Position numbers and translations under genes: made by a program. A stretch of 64,000 nt of DNA from Actinomycetes bacterium (GTDB lineage: Bacteria; Actinomycetota; Actinomycetes; Propionibacteriales; Propionibacteriaceae). The stretch lies in the NCBI GenBank assembly GCA_023460935.1, contig JAEWOI010000030.1, positions 1-64,000 of the forward strand, read 5' to 3'. The notes beneath the pieces are model-generated. The model saw only the letters and a program-made list of their open reading frames with translations, had not been told where the DNA came from and ran no database searches. Below, in pieces: positions 51,897-60,066 of the stretch (position 1 is the stretch's first letter; each line of letters begins with the position of its first letter).

Positions 51897-52667
51897 TCAG
51901 CCGGCCAGCCGGCGCCGGTAGGCACGCATGGCCAGCAGGTAGGCCAGCAGCAGGATGCCCAGGCACCAGGCCAGCGCTACCCACAGTTCAGGCCCGACCG
52001 GCTGGCCGGCCAGCAGCGCCCGGAGCGAGTCGACGATCGAGGTCACCGGCTGGTGCTCGGCGAAGGCGCGCACCGGCCCCGGCATCGTCCCGGTGGGCAC
52101 GAAGGCAGAACTCACGAACGGCAGGAACAGCAGCGGGTAGGAGAAGCCCACCGCCCCGTCCGCCGACTTCGCCGACAGGCCGGCCAGCGCCGCGACCCAG
52201 GTCAGGGCGAGGGTGAACAGTGCCAGCACGCTCACCAGCGCCAGCCACGCGCCCAGGCCGGCGGCGGAGCGGAAGCCCATCAGCAGGGCCACGGCCAGCA
52301 CCAGCACAACCGAGATGCCGTTCGAGACCAGCGAGGTGAGCACGTGCGCCCACAGCACGGACGGACGGGCGATCGGCATCGAGTTGAACCGCTCGAAGAT
52401 GCCGCCCTGCAGGTCGTTGAACAGCCGGAACGCGGTGTAGGCGATGCCGCTGGCGATCGTGATCAGCAGGATGCCGGGCAGGAGGTAGTCGACGTAGGAG
52501 CCGTCTCCGGAGCCGGTGCTGATCGCCCCGCCGAGGACGTAGACGAACATCGCCATGATGCCGATGGGGGTGATCGCGACGGTGATGATGGTGTCGGCGC
52601 TGCGGAACACGTGCCGCAGCGATCGGCCGGTGAGCACACCGGTGTCGGTGACGAAGTGGCCGGTCAT
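51897..52667 (-). CDS. ABC-2 permease, DrrB-like
   Basis: A 256-residue permease with six hydrophobic segments (IITVAITPIGIMAMFVYVLGG; YLLPGILLITIASGIAYTAF; LVSNGISVVLVLAVALLMG; WLALVSVLALFTLALTWVAALAGLSAKS; GFSYPLLFLPFVSSAFVPTGTMP; LWVALAWCLGILLLAYLLAM). The motif GGIFERFNSMPIARP is the ABC-2 coupling region. It overlaps the ATPase gene by ATGA. With it, it would export a drug-like compound, as DrrAB does daunorubicin. Confidence 0.9.
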   Translation of the reverse strand: MTGHFVTDTGVLTGRSLRHVFRSADTIITVAITPIGIMAMFVYVLGGAISTGSGDGSYVDYLLPGILLITIASGIAYTAFRLFNDLQGGIFERFNSMPIARPSVLWAHVLTSLVSNGISVVLVLAVALLMGFRSAAGLGAWLALVSVLALFTLALTWVAALAGLSAKSADGAVGFSYPLLFLPFVSSAFVPTGTMPGPVRAFAEHQPVTSIVDSLRALLAGQPVGPELWVALAWCLGILLLAYLLAMRAYRRRLAG

Positions 52668-53440
52668 GCCCGGTCCTCCTTCCGGTTCGGGCCCACCAGG
52701 GCGAGGAACACTTCCTCGAGCGTCGGTTGTTTCTCCACGTACTCGGTCCGCGCCGGAGGAAGCAGCTGTTTCAGCTCCGCCAGCGTCCCCTCCACCAGGA
52801 TCCGGCCGTCGTGGAGGATCGCGATCCGGTCGGCCAGCTGCTCGGCCTCGTCCAGGTACTGCGTGGTGAGCAGCACCGTCGTGCCCCGCCGCGCCAGCTC
52901 GCGGACGGCCTGCCACACCTCCAGGCGGGCCTGCGGGTCGAGGCCGGTGGTGGGCTCGTCGAGGAAGACCACCGGAGGGTCGCCGATCAGGCTCATCGCG
53001 ATGTCCAGCCGGCGCCGCATCCCGCCGGAGTAGGTGGCCACCCTGCGGTCGGCCGCGTCGGCCAGGGCGAACCGCCGCAGCAGCTCTTCCGCCACCGCTG
53101 CGGGTTCGGCGACGTGCCGCAGCCGGCCCACCAGCACCAGGTTCTCCCGTCCGGTCAGCACCTCGTCCACGGCTGCGAACTGCCCGGTGAGGCTGATCGA
53201 GCCCCGCACGGCAGCTGCGTCGGTCGCCACGTCGAAGCCGTTCACGCTCGCCGCACCGCCGTCCGCATTGAGCAGGGTGGACAGGATCCGCACCAGGGTG
53301 GTCTTGCCGGCCCCGTTCGCCCCGAGCAGCGCGAAGATGGTGCCGGACGGCACCGCGAGGTCGACTCCGCGAAGCACCGCGACGTCCCGGTAGGACTTGG
53401 TCAGGCCCTCGACCCGGACGGCCGGAGCCGCGGCGGTCAT
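52664..53440 (-). CDS. ABC ATPase, DrrA-like
   Basis: A 258-residue ATPase. Walker A GANGAGKTT is near 40-48, signature YSGGMRRRLD near 137, Walker B VVFLDEPTTGLD, and switch region TTQYLDEAEQLADR, where Gln stands for the usual His as in DrrA-type ATPases. The end (EKQPTLEEVFLALVG) is a typical DrrA tail. It overlaps both neighbours by 4 nt within a PadR-DUF1048-ATPase-permease operon. Confidence 0.92.
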   Translation of the reverse strand: MTAAAPAVRVEGLTKSYRDVAVLRGVDLAVPSGTIFALLGANGAGKTTLVRILSTLLNADGGAASVNGFDVATDAAAVRGSISLTGQFAAVDEVLTGRENLVLVGRLRHVAEPAAVAEELLRRFALADAADRRVATYSGGMRRRLDIAMSLIGDPPVVFLDEPTTGLDPQARLEVWQAVRELARRGTTVLLTTQYLDEAEQLADRIAILHDGRILVEGTLAELKQLLPPARTEYVEKQPTLEEVFLALVGPNRKEDRA

Positions 53441-53820
53441 GGCTGGGCTCCCGGCTGCTGGGCGTCGGCCACGGCACTGATCGAGTCGCGCAGCCGCTCT
53501 CGTGCGCGATCCTGCCAGTGCCTTCCGGAGTAGGCCTGGAGGAACGACTCGGCGAACTCCACCGGGTCGTCGCCGACGATCGCCCGCACCGGGGTGCCGT
53601 CGGCCGCTGCCCGCTCCCACAGGTCGGCGAAGTCGCCGAGCATCCGCACGATGCTCGGGCCATCGACGAGCCCGCCGCAGGCGTTGAAGTACCGGTACAG
53701 CGCCTTTGCCGCGGTGCCGTAGGGCTCTGGCAGCGCATCGATCCGCGCCTTGTGCTGGCGGTATTCCCGCTTCTCGGCCAGCGAGCCGGTGACGAGCTCT
53801 ATCCAGTTGGCCATGTTCAC
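53437..53820 (-). CDS. DUF1048 protein
   Basis: A 127-residue helical protein of the DUF1048 family, which is regularly found between PadR regulators and DrrAB-type exporters. Seen: WIELVTGSLAEKREYRQHKARIDALPEPY, then DLWERAAADGTPVRAIVGDDPVEFAESFL. The GTG at 53820 overlaps the PadR stop (GTGA); an ATG two codons later is an alternative. Role unknown; it may assist the exporter or the regulator. Confidence 0.87.
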   Translation of the reverse strand: MNMANWIELVTGSLAEKREYRQHKARIDALPEPYGTAAKALYRYFNACGGLVDGPSIVRMLGDFADLWERAAADGTPVRAIVGDDPVEFAESFLQAYSGRHWQDRARERLRDSISAVADAQQPGAQP

Positions 53821-54146
53821 TTCTTTCCCTGTTGGAGTTGACCGATCTGTTGGGCGAGGAAGTCCCAGGTCTGCCAGAACTCCTCGAGGTGGGCGACGCC
53901 GCGCGCGTTCAGCGAGTAGACCTTCCGCGGCGGCCCCTTCTCCGACGGCACCTTCTCGACGTCGACGAGACCGCGTTGCTCGATCCTCACCAGCAGCGCG
54001 TAGACCGTGCCCTCTGCGGTGTCGGTGAAGCCCTGCTCGCGCAGGCGGGCGGTGATCTCGTAGCCGTAGGCCGGGCGGCCGGCGAGGATGGCCAGCACGA
54101 TGCCCTCAAGGGTTCCCTTGAGCAGTTCCGTCATCTGCTTCCCCAT
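53817..54146 (-). CDS. PadR-family regulator
   Basis: A 109-residue PadR repressor with a winged helix (LLKGTLEGIVLAILAGRPAYGYEI, TARLREQGF, EGTVYALLVRIEQRGLV, wing EKGPPRKVYSLNARG) and one C-terminal dimer helix. It heads the four-gene efflux operon. PadR proteins of this size usually bind drugs directly. Nested inverted repeats lie 12-57 nt upstream. Confidence 0.92.
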   Translation of the reverse strand: MGKQMTELLKGTLEGIVLAILAGRPAYGYEITARLREQGFTDTAEGTVYALLVRIEQRGLVDVEKVPSEKGPPRKVYSLNARGVAHLEEFWQTWDFLAQQIGQLQQGKK

Positions 54147-54157
54147 GCCGACCCCCA

Positions 54158-54203
54158 GCTACTAAGCGTCACTTACTACTGGTACATAGTAACGCTAAAT
54201 AGC
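54158..54203. promoter_or_regulatory. PadR operator region, nested inverted repeats
   Basis: The inner repeat TTACTA-8 nt-TAGTAA (54173-54192) has a TACT-N10-AGTA core like known PadR sites. Outer arms GCTACTAAGCGT and ACGCTAAATAGC (54158-54169, 54192-54203) match at 10 of 12 positions. The stretch is AT-rich and overlaps the expected promoter of the padR operon. Confidence 0.7.
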
Positions 54204-54343
54204 GGCTGGGCAAGTGCCTCACCCTGCCTGGGGCAAGGCACTCCGTGGCAGGCTGGCTGCGGAGCGCGCCACGACGCCGTTTGGCCCGGACGGGCGCGGG
54301 TAGTCGAACCGGGCGAGGGCAACCCACGCGGAGGAGACGACCG

Positions 54344-55930
54344 ATGGCAACGCACGACGCGATCGTGATCGGCGCCGGGCCCAACGGGCTGGTCGCAGCC
54401 AACGCACTGGCCGACGCCGGCTGGGACGTGCTGGTGCTCGAGGCGCAGCCCGAGGTCGGCGGTGCGGTTCGCAGCGCCGAACTCACCCCGGGGTTCACCG
54501 CAGACCTGTTCAGCGCGTTCTACCCGCTGGCGGCGGCGAGCCCGCTGATCGCCGGCCTCGAACTCGACCGGCACGGGCTGGCGTGGGTGCAGGCGCCGGC
54601 GGTGCTGGCCCACCAGCTCCCCGACGGCCCGGCCGCCGTCCTGCACCGCAGCCCCGACCGCACCGCGAGCGCGCTCGACGAGTTCGGCCCCGGCGACGGG
54701 GAGGCCTGGCTGGCGCTGTACGAGCAGTGGCAGCTGGTCCGCGACGACGTGCTGGCCGCGCTGTTCACCCCGTTCCCGCCGCTGGCCGCCGGGGCCCGTC
54801 TGCTGCGGGCACTGAAGACCTCCGGGGCGCTGCGCCTGGCCCGGCTGGCTGCCACTCCCGTCCGCCGGCTGGGGGAGGAGAACTTCACCGGCGACGGTGG
54901 CCGGCTGCTGCTCACCGGCAACGCCCTGCACGCCGACCTGCCCCCCGACGCCGCCGGCAGCGGCATGTTCGGCTGGCTGTTGTGCATGCTCGCCCAGGAC
55001 GTCGGCTTCCCGGTTCCGAAGGGTGGCGCCGGCCGGCTGAGCTCTGCGCTCGCCGCCCGTGCGGTCTCGCTCGGCGCCCAGGTGCTCACCGGTGCGCCAG
55101 TGGCCGAGGTGCTGGTGAAGGCGCGGCGGGCCTACGCCGTGGGGCTGGCTGACGGCACGGTGGTGGAGGCGCGGCGGGCGATCCTGGCCGACGTGCCCGC
55201 CCCTGCCCTGTACGACGAGCTGCTCGCCCGCGTGACGCTGCCCCAGCAGCTGCGGCAGGACCTGTCCCGGTTCCACTGGGACCACGCCACCCTGAAGCTC
55301 AACTGGGCGCTCGGCTCCAAAGTGCCGTGGCTCGACCCCGCGGCCCGGGATGCGGGCACCGTGCACCTCGGGGTGGACCTCGACGGCTTCGTTGACACCG
55401 CAGCCGACCTCAGCGTCGGGCGGCTGCCGCAGCGCCCGTTCGTGCTCTTCGGCCAGATGTCGACAGCCGACCCGACCCGCTCACCTGCCGGCACGGAGTC
55501 GGCCTGGGCCTACACGCACCTGCCGCACCGCCTGGCCAGTGACGCCGCGGCCGTCCGGTTGCTGACCGAGCGGGTGGAGCAGGCGGTCGAGCGCGCGGCG
55601 CCCGGCTTCTCCGGCCTGGTCGTCGAACGCCACGTGCAGTCCCCGGCCGACCTGGAGGACGCGAACGCCAGCCTCCTGCGCGGTGCCCTGAACGGCGGCA
55701 CGGCCGCCATCCACCAGGAGCTGGTGTTCCGGCCCACTCCTGGCCTGGGCCGTCCGGAGACGCCGATCGACCGCCTCTACCTGGCCAGCGCCTCAGCCCA
55801 CCCGGGCGGGGGAGTGCACGGAGCCTGTGGCTGGAACGCGGCGCTGTCCGCGCTGCGCGCCGACGGCCGCCTCGGCCCGCTGCGACGCGCTCTGGCCCGC
55901 ACCGCCTGGGACCGGGTGCTCGGCGTCTGA
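54344..55930 (+). CDS. Phytoene-desaturase-like FAD oxidoreductase
   Basis: A 528-residue flavoprotein. The FAD-binding fold at the N-terminus is IVIGAGPNGLVAANALADAGWDVLVLEAQ, followed by GGAVRS. Later PKGGAGRLSSALAARAVSLGAQVLTG and the C-terminal SASAHPGGGVHGACGWNAA match the carotenoid-desaturase/isomerase superfamily. No other carotenoid gene is near, so the substrate is unknown. GGAGGAG lies 8 nt before the ATG. It converges on the SDR-SRPBCC gene with 12 nt between stops. Confidence 0.88.
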   Translation: MATHDAIVIGAGPNGLVAANALADAGWDVLVLEAQPEVGGAVRSAELTPGFTADLFSAFYPLAAASPLIAGLELDRHGLAWVQAPAVLAHQLPDGPAAVLHRSPDRTASALDEFGPGDGEAWLALYEQWQLVRDDVLAALFTPFPPLAAGARLLRALKTSGALRLARLAATPVRRLGEENFTGDGGRLLLTGNALHADLPPDAAGSGMFGWLLCMLAQDVGFPVPKGGAGRLSSALAARAVSLGAQVLTGAPVAEVLVKARRAYAVGLADGTVVEARRAILADVPAPALYDELLARVTLPQQLRQDLSRFHWDHATLKLNWALGSKVPWLDPAARDAGTVHLGVDLDGFVDTAADLSVGRLPQRPFVLFGQMSTADPTRSPAGTESAWAYTHLPHRLASDAAAVRLLTERVEQAVERAAPGFSGLVVERHVQSPADLEDANASLLRGALNGGTAAIHQELVFRPTPGLGRPETPIDRLYLASASAHPGGGVHGACGWNAALSALRADGRLGPLRRALARTAWDRVLGV

Positions 55931-55942
55931 CAGCCGGCGGGC

Positions 55943-57379
55943 TCAGGCGGTGGCGGCGGACTGCTCGCGGTAGTGGCCCTCGGCCAGCAGCGCGAGCCGG
56001 TGCAGGGTCTCGCGGTTGCGGGGAGTGAGCAGCAGGTGCCGCACCGGCGCCGGGATGAACTTGGCCGGGCCGCTCACCGCGTCCTCCGTGATGGTCACCT
56101 CGCAGGAGTTCTCACCGGTCGGCCGGATGCTCAGGTGCACCCTGGCCTCGCCGGCCGGCCAGCCTCGGGCGACCAGCACCAGTTCACGTTCGGGTTGGCA
56201 CTCCTGCACCCGGGTGAAGTCCTGGATCAGCGCTGGCCACAGCCCGAAGGAGTGGTGCACCTTGGCGCCCGAAGCCGGCCAGGCCGGGTCGACGGCCCGG
56301 ATCCGGGCCGTGCCGACCACCCAGTTGGCGTAGGACCAGCCGTCGGCGAGCACCGCCCAGACCGATGCTGCCGGTGCGGCGATGGCGCGGGAGAGGGTGG
56401 GGCCGGGTTCGCGGGGATGTCCGGCCTCGGCGGCACTTGTGTTGTCCATGTCTGGTCCTTCCTCGGGTTCAGATCCCCAGCGGCCGTAGCCGCCGCTGAC
56501 GGCTTCGCCGGCCGGCCGGGGTTCGAAGACGTTCCCCGGTGTCGGCGCGACGCCGTCCTGGCGCGACTGGGCGAGCCGGTCGAACAGCGGCCCGACGAGC
56601 GCGTCGAACCACCTCGGCGCAACCCGGAAACCGAGCACGGCGCCCTCCAGGGGAAGGCCGACGGGCACCTCGGTGCGGGGACGGTCGAGCACGCCGGCGA
56701 TCACCTCCGCCGTTCGCGTGGCGGAGACCACCGGCGGCGGCGGCTTGCCGTTCCTGCCGGTGTAGGTGCCGCTCTGGCGGTAGATGGGGGTATCGACGCC
56801 GCCGGGCGAGACCAGGGTCACATCGACCCCCGGCTGGTTGCGCAGTTCGACCTGGAGGCTGCGGACCAGCCCGTTGATCGCCCACTTGCTGGCCACGTAG
56901 GCCGACATCTTCGGCGCGGTGATCTTGCCGAGCACCGAACTGAGCACGACCAGGTGCCCGGAGCCGCGGCTGCGGAAGCGGCGCACCGCGCTCCGGGCGA
57001 CGTTCGCCGTACCCCCGAGGTTGGTGGCGATGGTCGCGTCGAAGACCTCGGCTGGCAGGTCGGCGAAGGCGCCGTAGGCCATCGCTCCGGCACTCTGCAC
57101 CACCCGGTCCACCGGGCCGAACCTGGCCTCGGCCTCGTCGAACAACCGCTCCACCGCCGCGGCGTCGCGGACATCAGCTGCGAAGGTCGCCACGTCCTGC
57201 GGCCGCGCGCCGTTCCTGACGCACTCCGCCGCCACGTCGGCGAGCACCTCCGCCGACCGCGAGGTGAGCACGAGCCGGTGGCCGGAGGCGGCCAGCCGGT
57301 GCGCGACGGCGCGCCCGATCCCGCTGCTCGCACCGGTGATCACCACGACGTGCGGCTGCTGGGGTGGGGTGGCGGTCAT
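55943..57379 (-). CDS. SDR oxidoreductase fused to an SRPBCC domain
   Basis: A 478-residue frame. Residues 1-310 are a classical SDR: TGASSGIG cofactor loop (15-22), NLGG, catalytic Ser in VLSSVLG and Tyr-x-x-x-Lys in YVASK. Residues 311-478 are an SRPBCC (START-like) domain (LSRAIAAPAASVWAVLADGWSYANWVVG onward). The linker EPEEGPD is coded by GAGGAAGG, a good ribosome-binding site placed before an ATG at 56449, so the SRPBCC part may also be made alone. In the neighbouring frame a TGA follows GGG ATC, the expected SDR end. Confidence 0.82.
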   Translation of the reverse strand: MTATPPQQPHVVVITGASSGIGRAVAHRLAASGHRLVLTSRSAEVLADVAAECVRNGARPQDVATFAADVRDAAAVERLFDEAEARFGPVDRVVQSAGAMAYGAFADLPAEVFDATIATNLGGTANVARSAVRRFRSRGSGHLVVLSSVLGKITAPKMSAYVASKWAINGLVRSLQVELRNQPGVDVTLVSPGGVDTPIYRQSGTYTGRNGKPPPPVVSATRTAEVIAGVLDRPRTEVPVGLPLEGAVLGFRVAPRWFDALVGPLFDRLAQSRQDGVAPTPGNVFEPRPAGEAVSGGYGRWGSEPEEGPDMDNTSAAEAGHPREPGPTLSRAIAAPAASVWAVLADGWSYANWVVGTARIRAVDPAWPASGAKVHHSFGLWPALIQDFTRVQECQPERELVLVARGWPAGEARVHLSIRPTGENSCEVTITEDAVSGPAKFIPAPVRHLLLTPRNRETLHRLALLAEGHYREQSAATA

Positions 57380-57398
57380 GCTCGCAACAGCGTGGTGC

Positions 57399-57617
57399 TC
57401 AGGGCTGCGCAGCGGTGGCGTCGGGCTGCACAGCCGTGGCGTCCCGGGCTTCGCGGATCAGCTTCTCGACCAGCTGCTCCTCCCGGGCAACCAGCTCAAC
57501 GAGCTCGTCGCTGAAGCTCGAGGTGGGATCGGCCGGGTCGGCGTAGAGGGCCGCGCTCTGGATGGCCGCGTCCACCTTGCTCAGTTCGGCGGCGAGTTCG
57601 TGCAGGTTGTCGGTCAT
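57399..57617 (-). CDS. Small hypothetical protein
   Basis: A 72-residue, acidic, mostly helical soluble protein (NLHELAAELSKVDAAIQSAAL; DELVELVAREEQLVEKLIREARD), ending in an Ala/Pro-rich tail. The ATG at 57617 is chosen for the helix start; weak ribosome site. It lies 19 nt upstream of the SDR-SRPBCC gene on the same strand. No family is recognised. Confidence 0.6.
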   Translation of the reverse strand: MTDNLHELAAELSKVDAAIQSAALYADPADPTSSFSDELVELVAREEQLVEKLIREARDATAVQPDATAAQP

Positions 57618-57750
57618 GGCTGCCTCGTACCCGCTGGCCTCGCGCCCAACCGCTGCGCGCGGAGCGGGCATTGCCCATGGACACAGCAGGACCCGGTCGG
57701 GACGGCGGGTCCCCGACCGGGTCCTTGGTGCGGCGCGGCCGCGGTGCTCG

Positions 57751-58419
57751 CTACTGGGAGCCGCGCACCTCGTCCTTCACCTCACCGGCGGACCGGCGGG
57801 CGTCCTCCGCCACGGTGTCGGCGCCCTCCCTGGCCTGGTCCTGCACGTCGGTGACGGCGCGGCTGCCCTCCTCCTGCACCGTCTGGACGGCGCCGGCAGC
57901 GGACTCCTTGAGCCCCTGTACGGCCTCGCTGGCCGGTTCGGCGAGGTTCTGCGCTACCTCCTTGGCCGCCTCGGTCACGTGGTCGACGAGGGGCTGGGCC
58001 TGCTCCTTGACCGCCCGGGCGAGTTCCTGCTCCTTGCGCGAGGGCGGGATCGCCGCGGCGACCAGGAGCCCGAAGCCGAACGCGACCAGGCCGGCCACGA
58101 CCGGGTTGCCCTCGGCCTGCCGCCGGAGTGCCTGCGGCGCGTCGGCCACAGCGTCACCGATGCCGGCAGCGGTGTCGGCGACGCCGGCCCTGGTGCTCTC
58201 CACAGCGTGCTGGAGCCCGCCGGCTGCGGAGTCGCGGGCGTCCTCGGCCCCGCCGAGGATGCGGTCGAGCAGCCGCGCGCCCTTGGCCTTCACCTTCTCC
58301 ACCTGGCGCTGGGCGATGTGGGCAGGGTGCGCCTGGTAGGCGAGCGCGTCCACGTCGTTCGACAGGTTGGCGCGCGTGTCTTCGATCTGTGCCCGAATCT
58401 GGGCCGGGTCGGTGCTCAT
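57751..58419 (-). CDS. DUF3618 envelope protein
   Basis: A 222-residue protein. The DUF3618 head is DPAQIRAQIEDTRANLSNDVDAL; one membrane helix (VVAGLVAFGFGLLVAAAIP) lies near 108-126; the rest is amphipathic helix with repeated Ala-Val-x-x-Ala heptad-like units. Its start overlaps the holin-like gene's stop by 4 nt. Last of a three-gene cassette often seen in actinomycetes, thought to work in envelope or osmotic stress. Confidence 0.85.
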   Translation of the reverse strand: MSTDPAQIRAQIEDTRANLSNDVDALAYQAHPAHIAQRQVEKVKAKGARLLDRILGGAEDARDSAAGGLQHAVESTRAGVADTAAGIGDAVADAPQALRRQAEGNPVVAGLVAFGFGLLVAAAIPPSRKEQELARAVKEQAQPLVDHVTEAAKEVAQNLAEPASEAVQGLKESAAGAVQTVQEEGSRAVTDVQDQAREGADTVAEDARRSAGEVKDEVRGSQ

Positions 58420-58856
58420 CGGTTCTCCTCTTCGTTGCCCTTGAGGGCGTTCGGGATCTTGCTCAGGGTGTCTGCGGTGTCCGGCAAGCCGCGGACCCGT
58501 TCCAGTTCACGTCGTCCCATGGGGACGAGGACGGCGGCGGCGATGCCCCAGAGGACAGCCACCACGACCGCCGACCAGGCGTTGCCCATCAGGTAGCCCA
58601 GGCCCCACCACAGGGCGATGGAGATGAACAACACGACCATGAAGCCGGCGAGGGCGGCGCCGACCAGCAGGCCGGCGCCCTTCCCCGCCCGGCTGGTGGA
58701 CTCGCGGAGCTCGGCCTTGGCCAGGGCCACCTCCTGGCGCATCAGCGTGGACATGTCCCGCGTGACGTCACCGAGCAGCTCCCCGAGCGAGCGCTCGGGG
58801 GCCACCGTCGGTGGTTGTCCCGGCACGGGCACCGCCGGCTGGTTGGGGATGGTCAT
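58416..58856 (-). CDS. Phage-holin-like DUF1469 membrane protein
   Basis: A 146-residue protein. The N-terminal segment SLGELLGDVTRDMSTLMRQEVALAKAEL is the family signature, followed by two membrane helices (GAGLLVGAALAGFMVVLFISIALWWGLG; WSAVVVAVLWGIAAAVLV). Despite the Pfam-type name (holin superfamily III) there are no phage genes around, so it is a chromosomal envelope protein. It overlaps both cassette partners by 4 nt. Confidence 0.88.
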   Translation of the reverse strand: MTIPNQPAVPVPGQPPTVAPERSLGELLGDVTRDMSTLMRQEVALAKAELRESTSRAGKGAGLLVGAALAGFMVVLFISIALWWGLGYLMGNAWSAVVVAVLWGIAAAVLVPMGRRELERVRGLPDTADTLSKIPNALKGNEEENR

Positions 58857-59887
58857 CGCTGGTCACCGGTCCCGTACTCGTCGCCGCTGCCGTACTCGCT
58901 CAGCGGGGTTGACTGCTCGCCGTAGCCCGCGGACCCGGCCACGTCGCCCTGACCGGCCGGGTAGGAGGTTCCGGCGGGATAGGTCGAGCCTGCGGCGTAG
59001 CTGCCACCGGCCGGGTAGCTCGTGCCGGCGGCGTACGTCGAACCGGCCGGGTACGAGGTCCCGGAGTAGCCGCTGTAGCCGGCGGCGAGGCGCGTGCCCT
59101 GCGGCTCGTCCTGGTCACCCATCAGGCCACGGCCCAGCCTGCCGACCAGTACGCCGGCGAGGGCGGCTCCGCCGAGGAACAGGAACGGACGGCGTCGCGC
59201 GAACCGCCGGATGCCGACCAGCAGGTCATGCGGCTCGGTGTTCTCCAGCCAGTGCGACAGCTCCCCGCCACGGTGGGCGGCCTGCTTCGCCAGCGCGGTC
59301 ACCGGACCGTCCTGGGTGGACTTGGAGGCCATCTCGCCCAGTTCGCTCGACAGCGAGTGGAGCAGCTCGGCCAGCTGGTGCCGGCCGGTGTCGGCCTGCT
59401 CGCGTACCTGCTGGGTGGCCTGGGAGTAGAGGCTGCGCACCTGGCTGCGGGCCTGCGCTGCCAGGTCGGCGAGCTCCTCCTTCGCCACCGCGGCAACCTC
59501 GGCCCCGCGTTCGAGCGCGACGTCCTTCACCTCGGCGGCCTTCTCCACCGCGGTGTCCTTCACGTCCGCAGCCTTCTGCGCCGCGTCCCCTGCGACCTGC
59601 TTCGCCTGCTCGGTCTTGCTGCCGTCCTGCCCGGCGCCGGAAGTGGTGCCGTAGGTGGCCCCGGTGCCGCCCGCGCCGGTCGAGTAGGCGCCCCCGACGA
59701 CGTCCGACTGCTCGTCGCCGACGGGGCCCGCCCCGTACGGGGTGGCCGTCGAGCCGGTGGTGGCTTCGGTGTTCACGCCGGAGTCCGTGTACAGCGTCGA
59801 TTCCTCGGCACTGGTCCAGTCACTGGTCGTGCCGCTGCCGGACTCGCCCGATTCGTGCCGGGGAGTCGGAGTGTTGTAGTCAGTCAT
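58853..59887 (-). CDS. LEA-like repeat protein of the envelope cassette
   Basis: A 344-residue protein. Residues 1-90 are Ser/Thr/Gly-rich and disordered; 95-200 form an amphipathic coiled region with 11-mer-like units (AAQKAADVKDTAVEKAAEVKD), similar to LEA or apolipoprotein helices; one membrane helix (FLFLGGAALAGVLVGRL) lies near 255. The tail has six tandem hexapeptides of the form TSYPAG/STYAAG and is then acidic. It heads the cassette. The repeats suggest growth and loss by slipped copying. Confidence 0.8.
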   Translation of the reverse strand: MTDYNTPTPRHESGESGSGTTSDWTSAEESTLYTDSGVNTEATTGSTATPYGAGPVGDEQSDVVGGAYSTGAGGTGATYGTTSGAGQDGSKTEQAKQVAGDAAQKAADVKDTAVEKAAEVKDVALERGAEVAAVAKEELADLAAQARSQVRSLYSQATQQVREQADTGRHQLAELLHSLSSELGEMASKSTQDGPVTALAKQAAHRGGELSHWLENTEPHDLLVGIRRFARRRPFLFLGGAALAGVLVGRLGRGLMGDQDEPQGTRLAAGYSGYSGTSYPAGSTYAAGTSYPAGGSYAAGSTYPAGTSYPAGQGDVAGSAGYGEQSTPLSEYGSGDEYGTGDQR

Positions 59888-60066
59888 GGTGTTTCCTGTC
59901 CCGCCGCCGGAGCGGCAGCGTTGAGTGGTGGTACGCACCTCCAGGCCAAGTGCTCTTGGAGATCCACTAGCCGCCGCGCCTGCGCTTCCCACTTGGCAAC
60001 AGTTGGTAGCGGTTCGGCAGGGCGAGGGGGTTTACCCGGCCGATCGCCTTGTCGGCCCGCCCGCGG

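Noticed and set aside
52664..53440. Defective ATPase because the switch residue is Gln
   Set aside because: Gln at this place (TTQYLDEAE) is normal in DrrA-type ATPases, so it is not a loss.
58416..58856. Prophage holin
   Set aside because: The family name suggests phage, but no lysin, capsid, portal or integrase gene is present, and the neighbours are chromosomal envelope genes.
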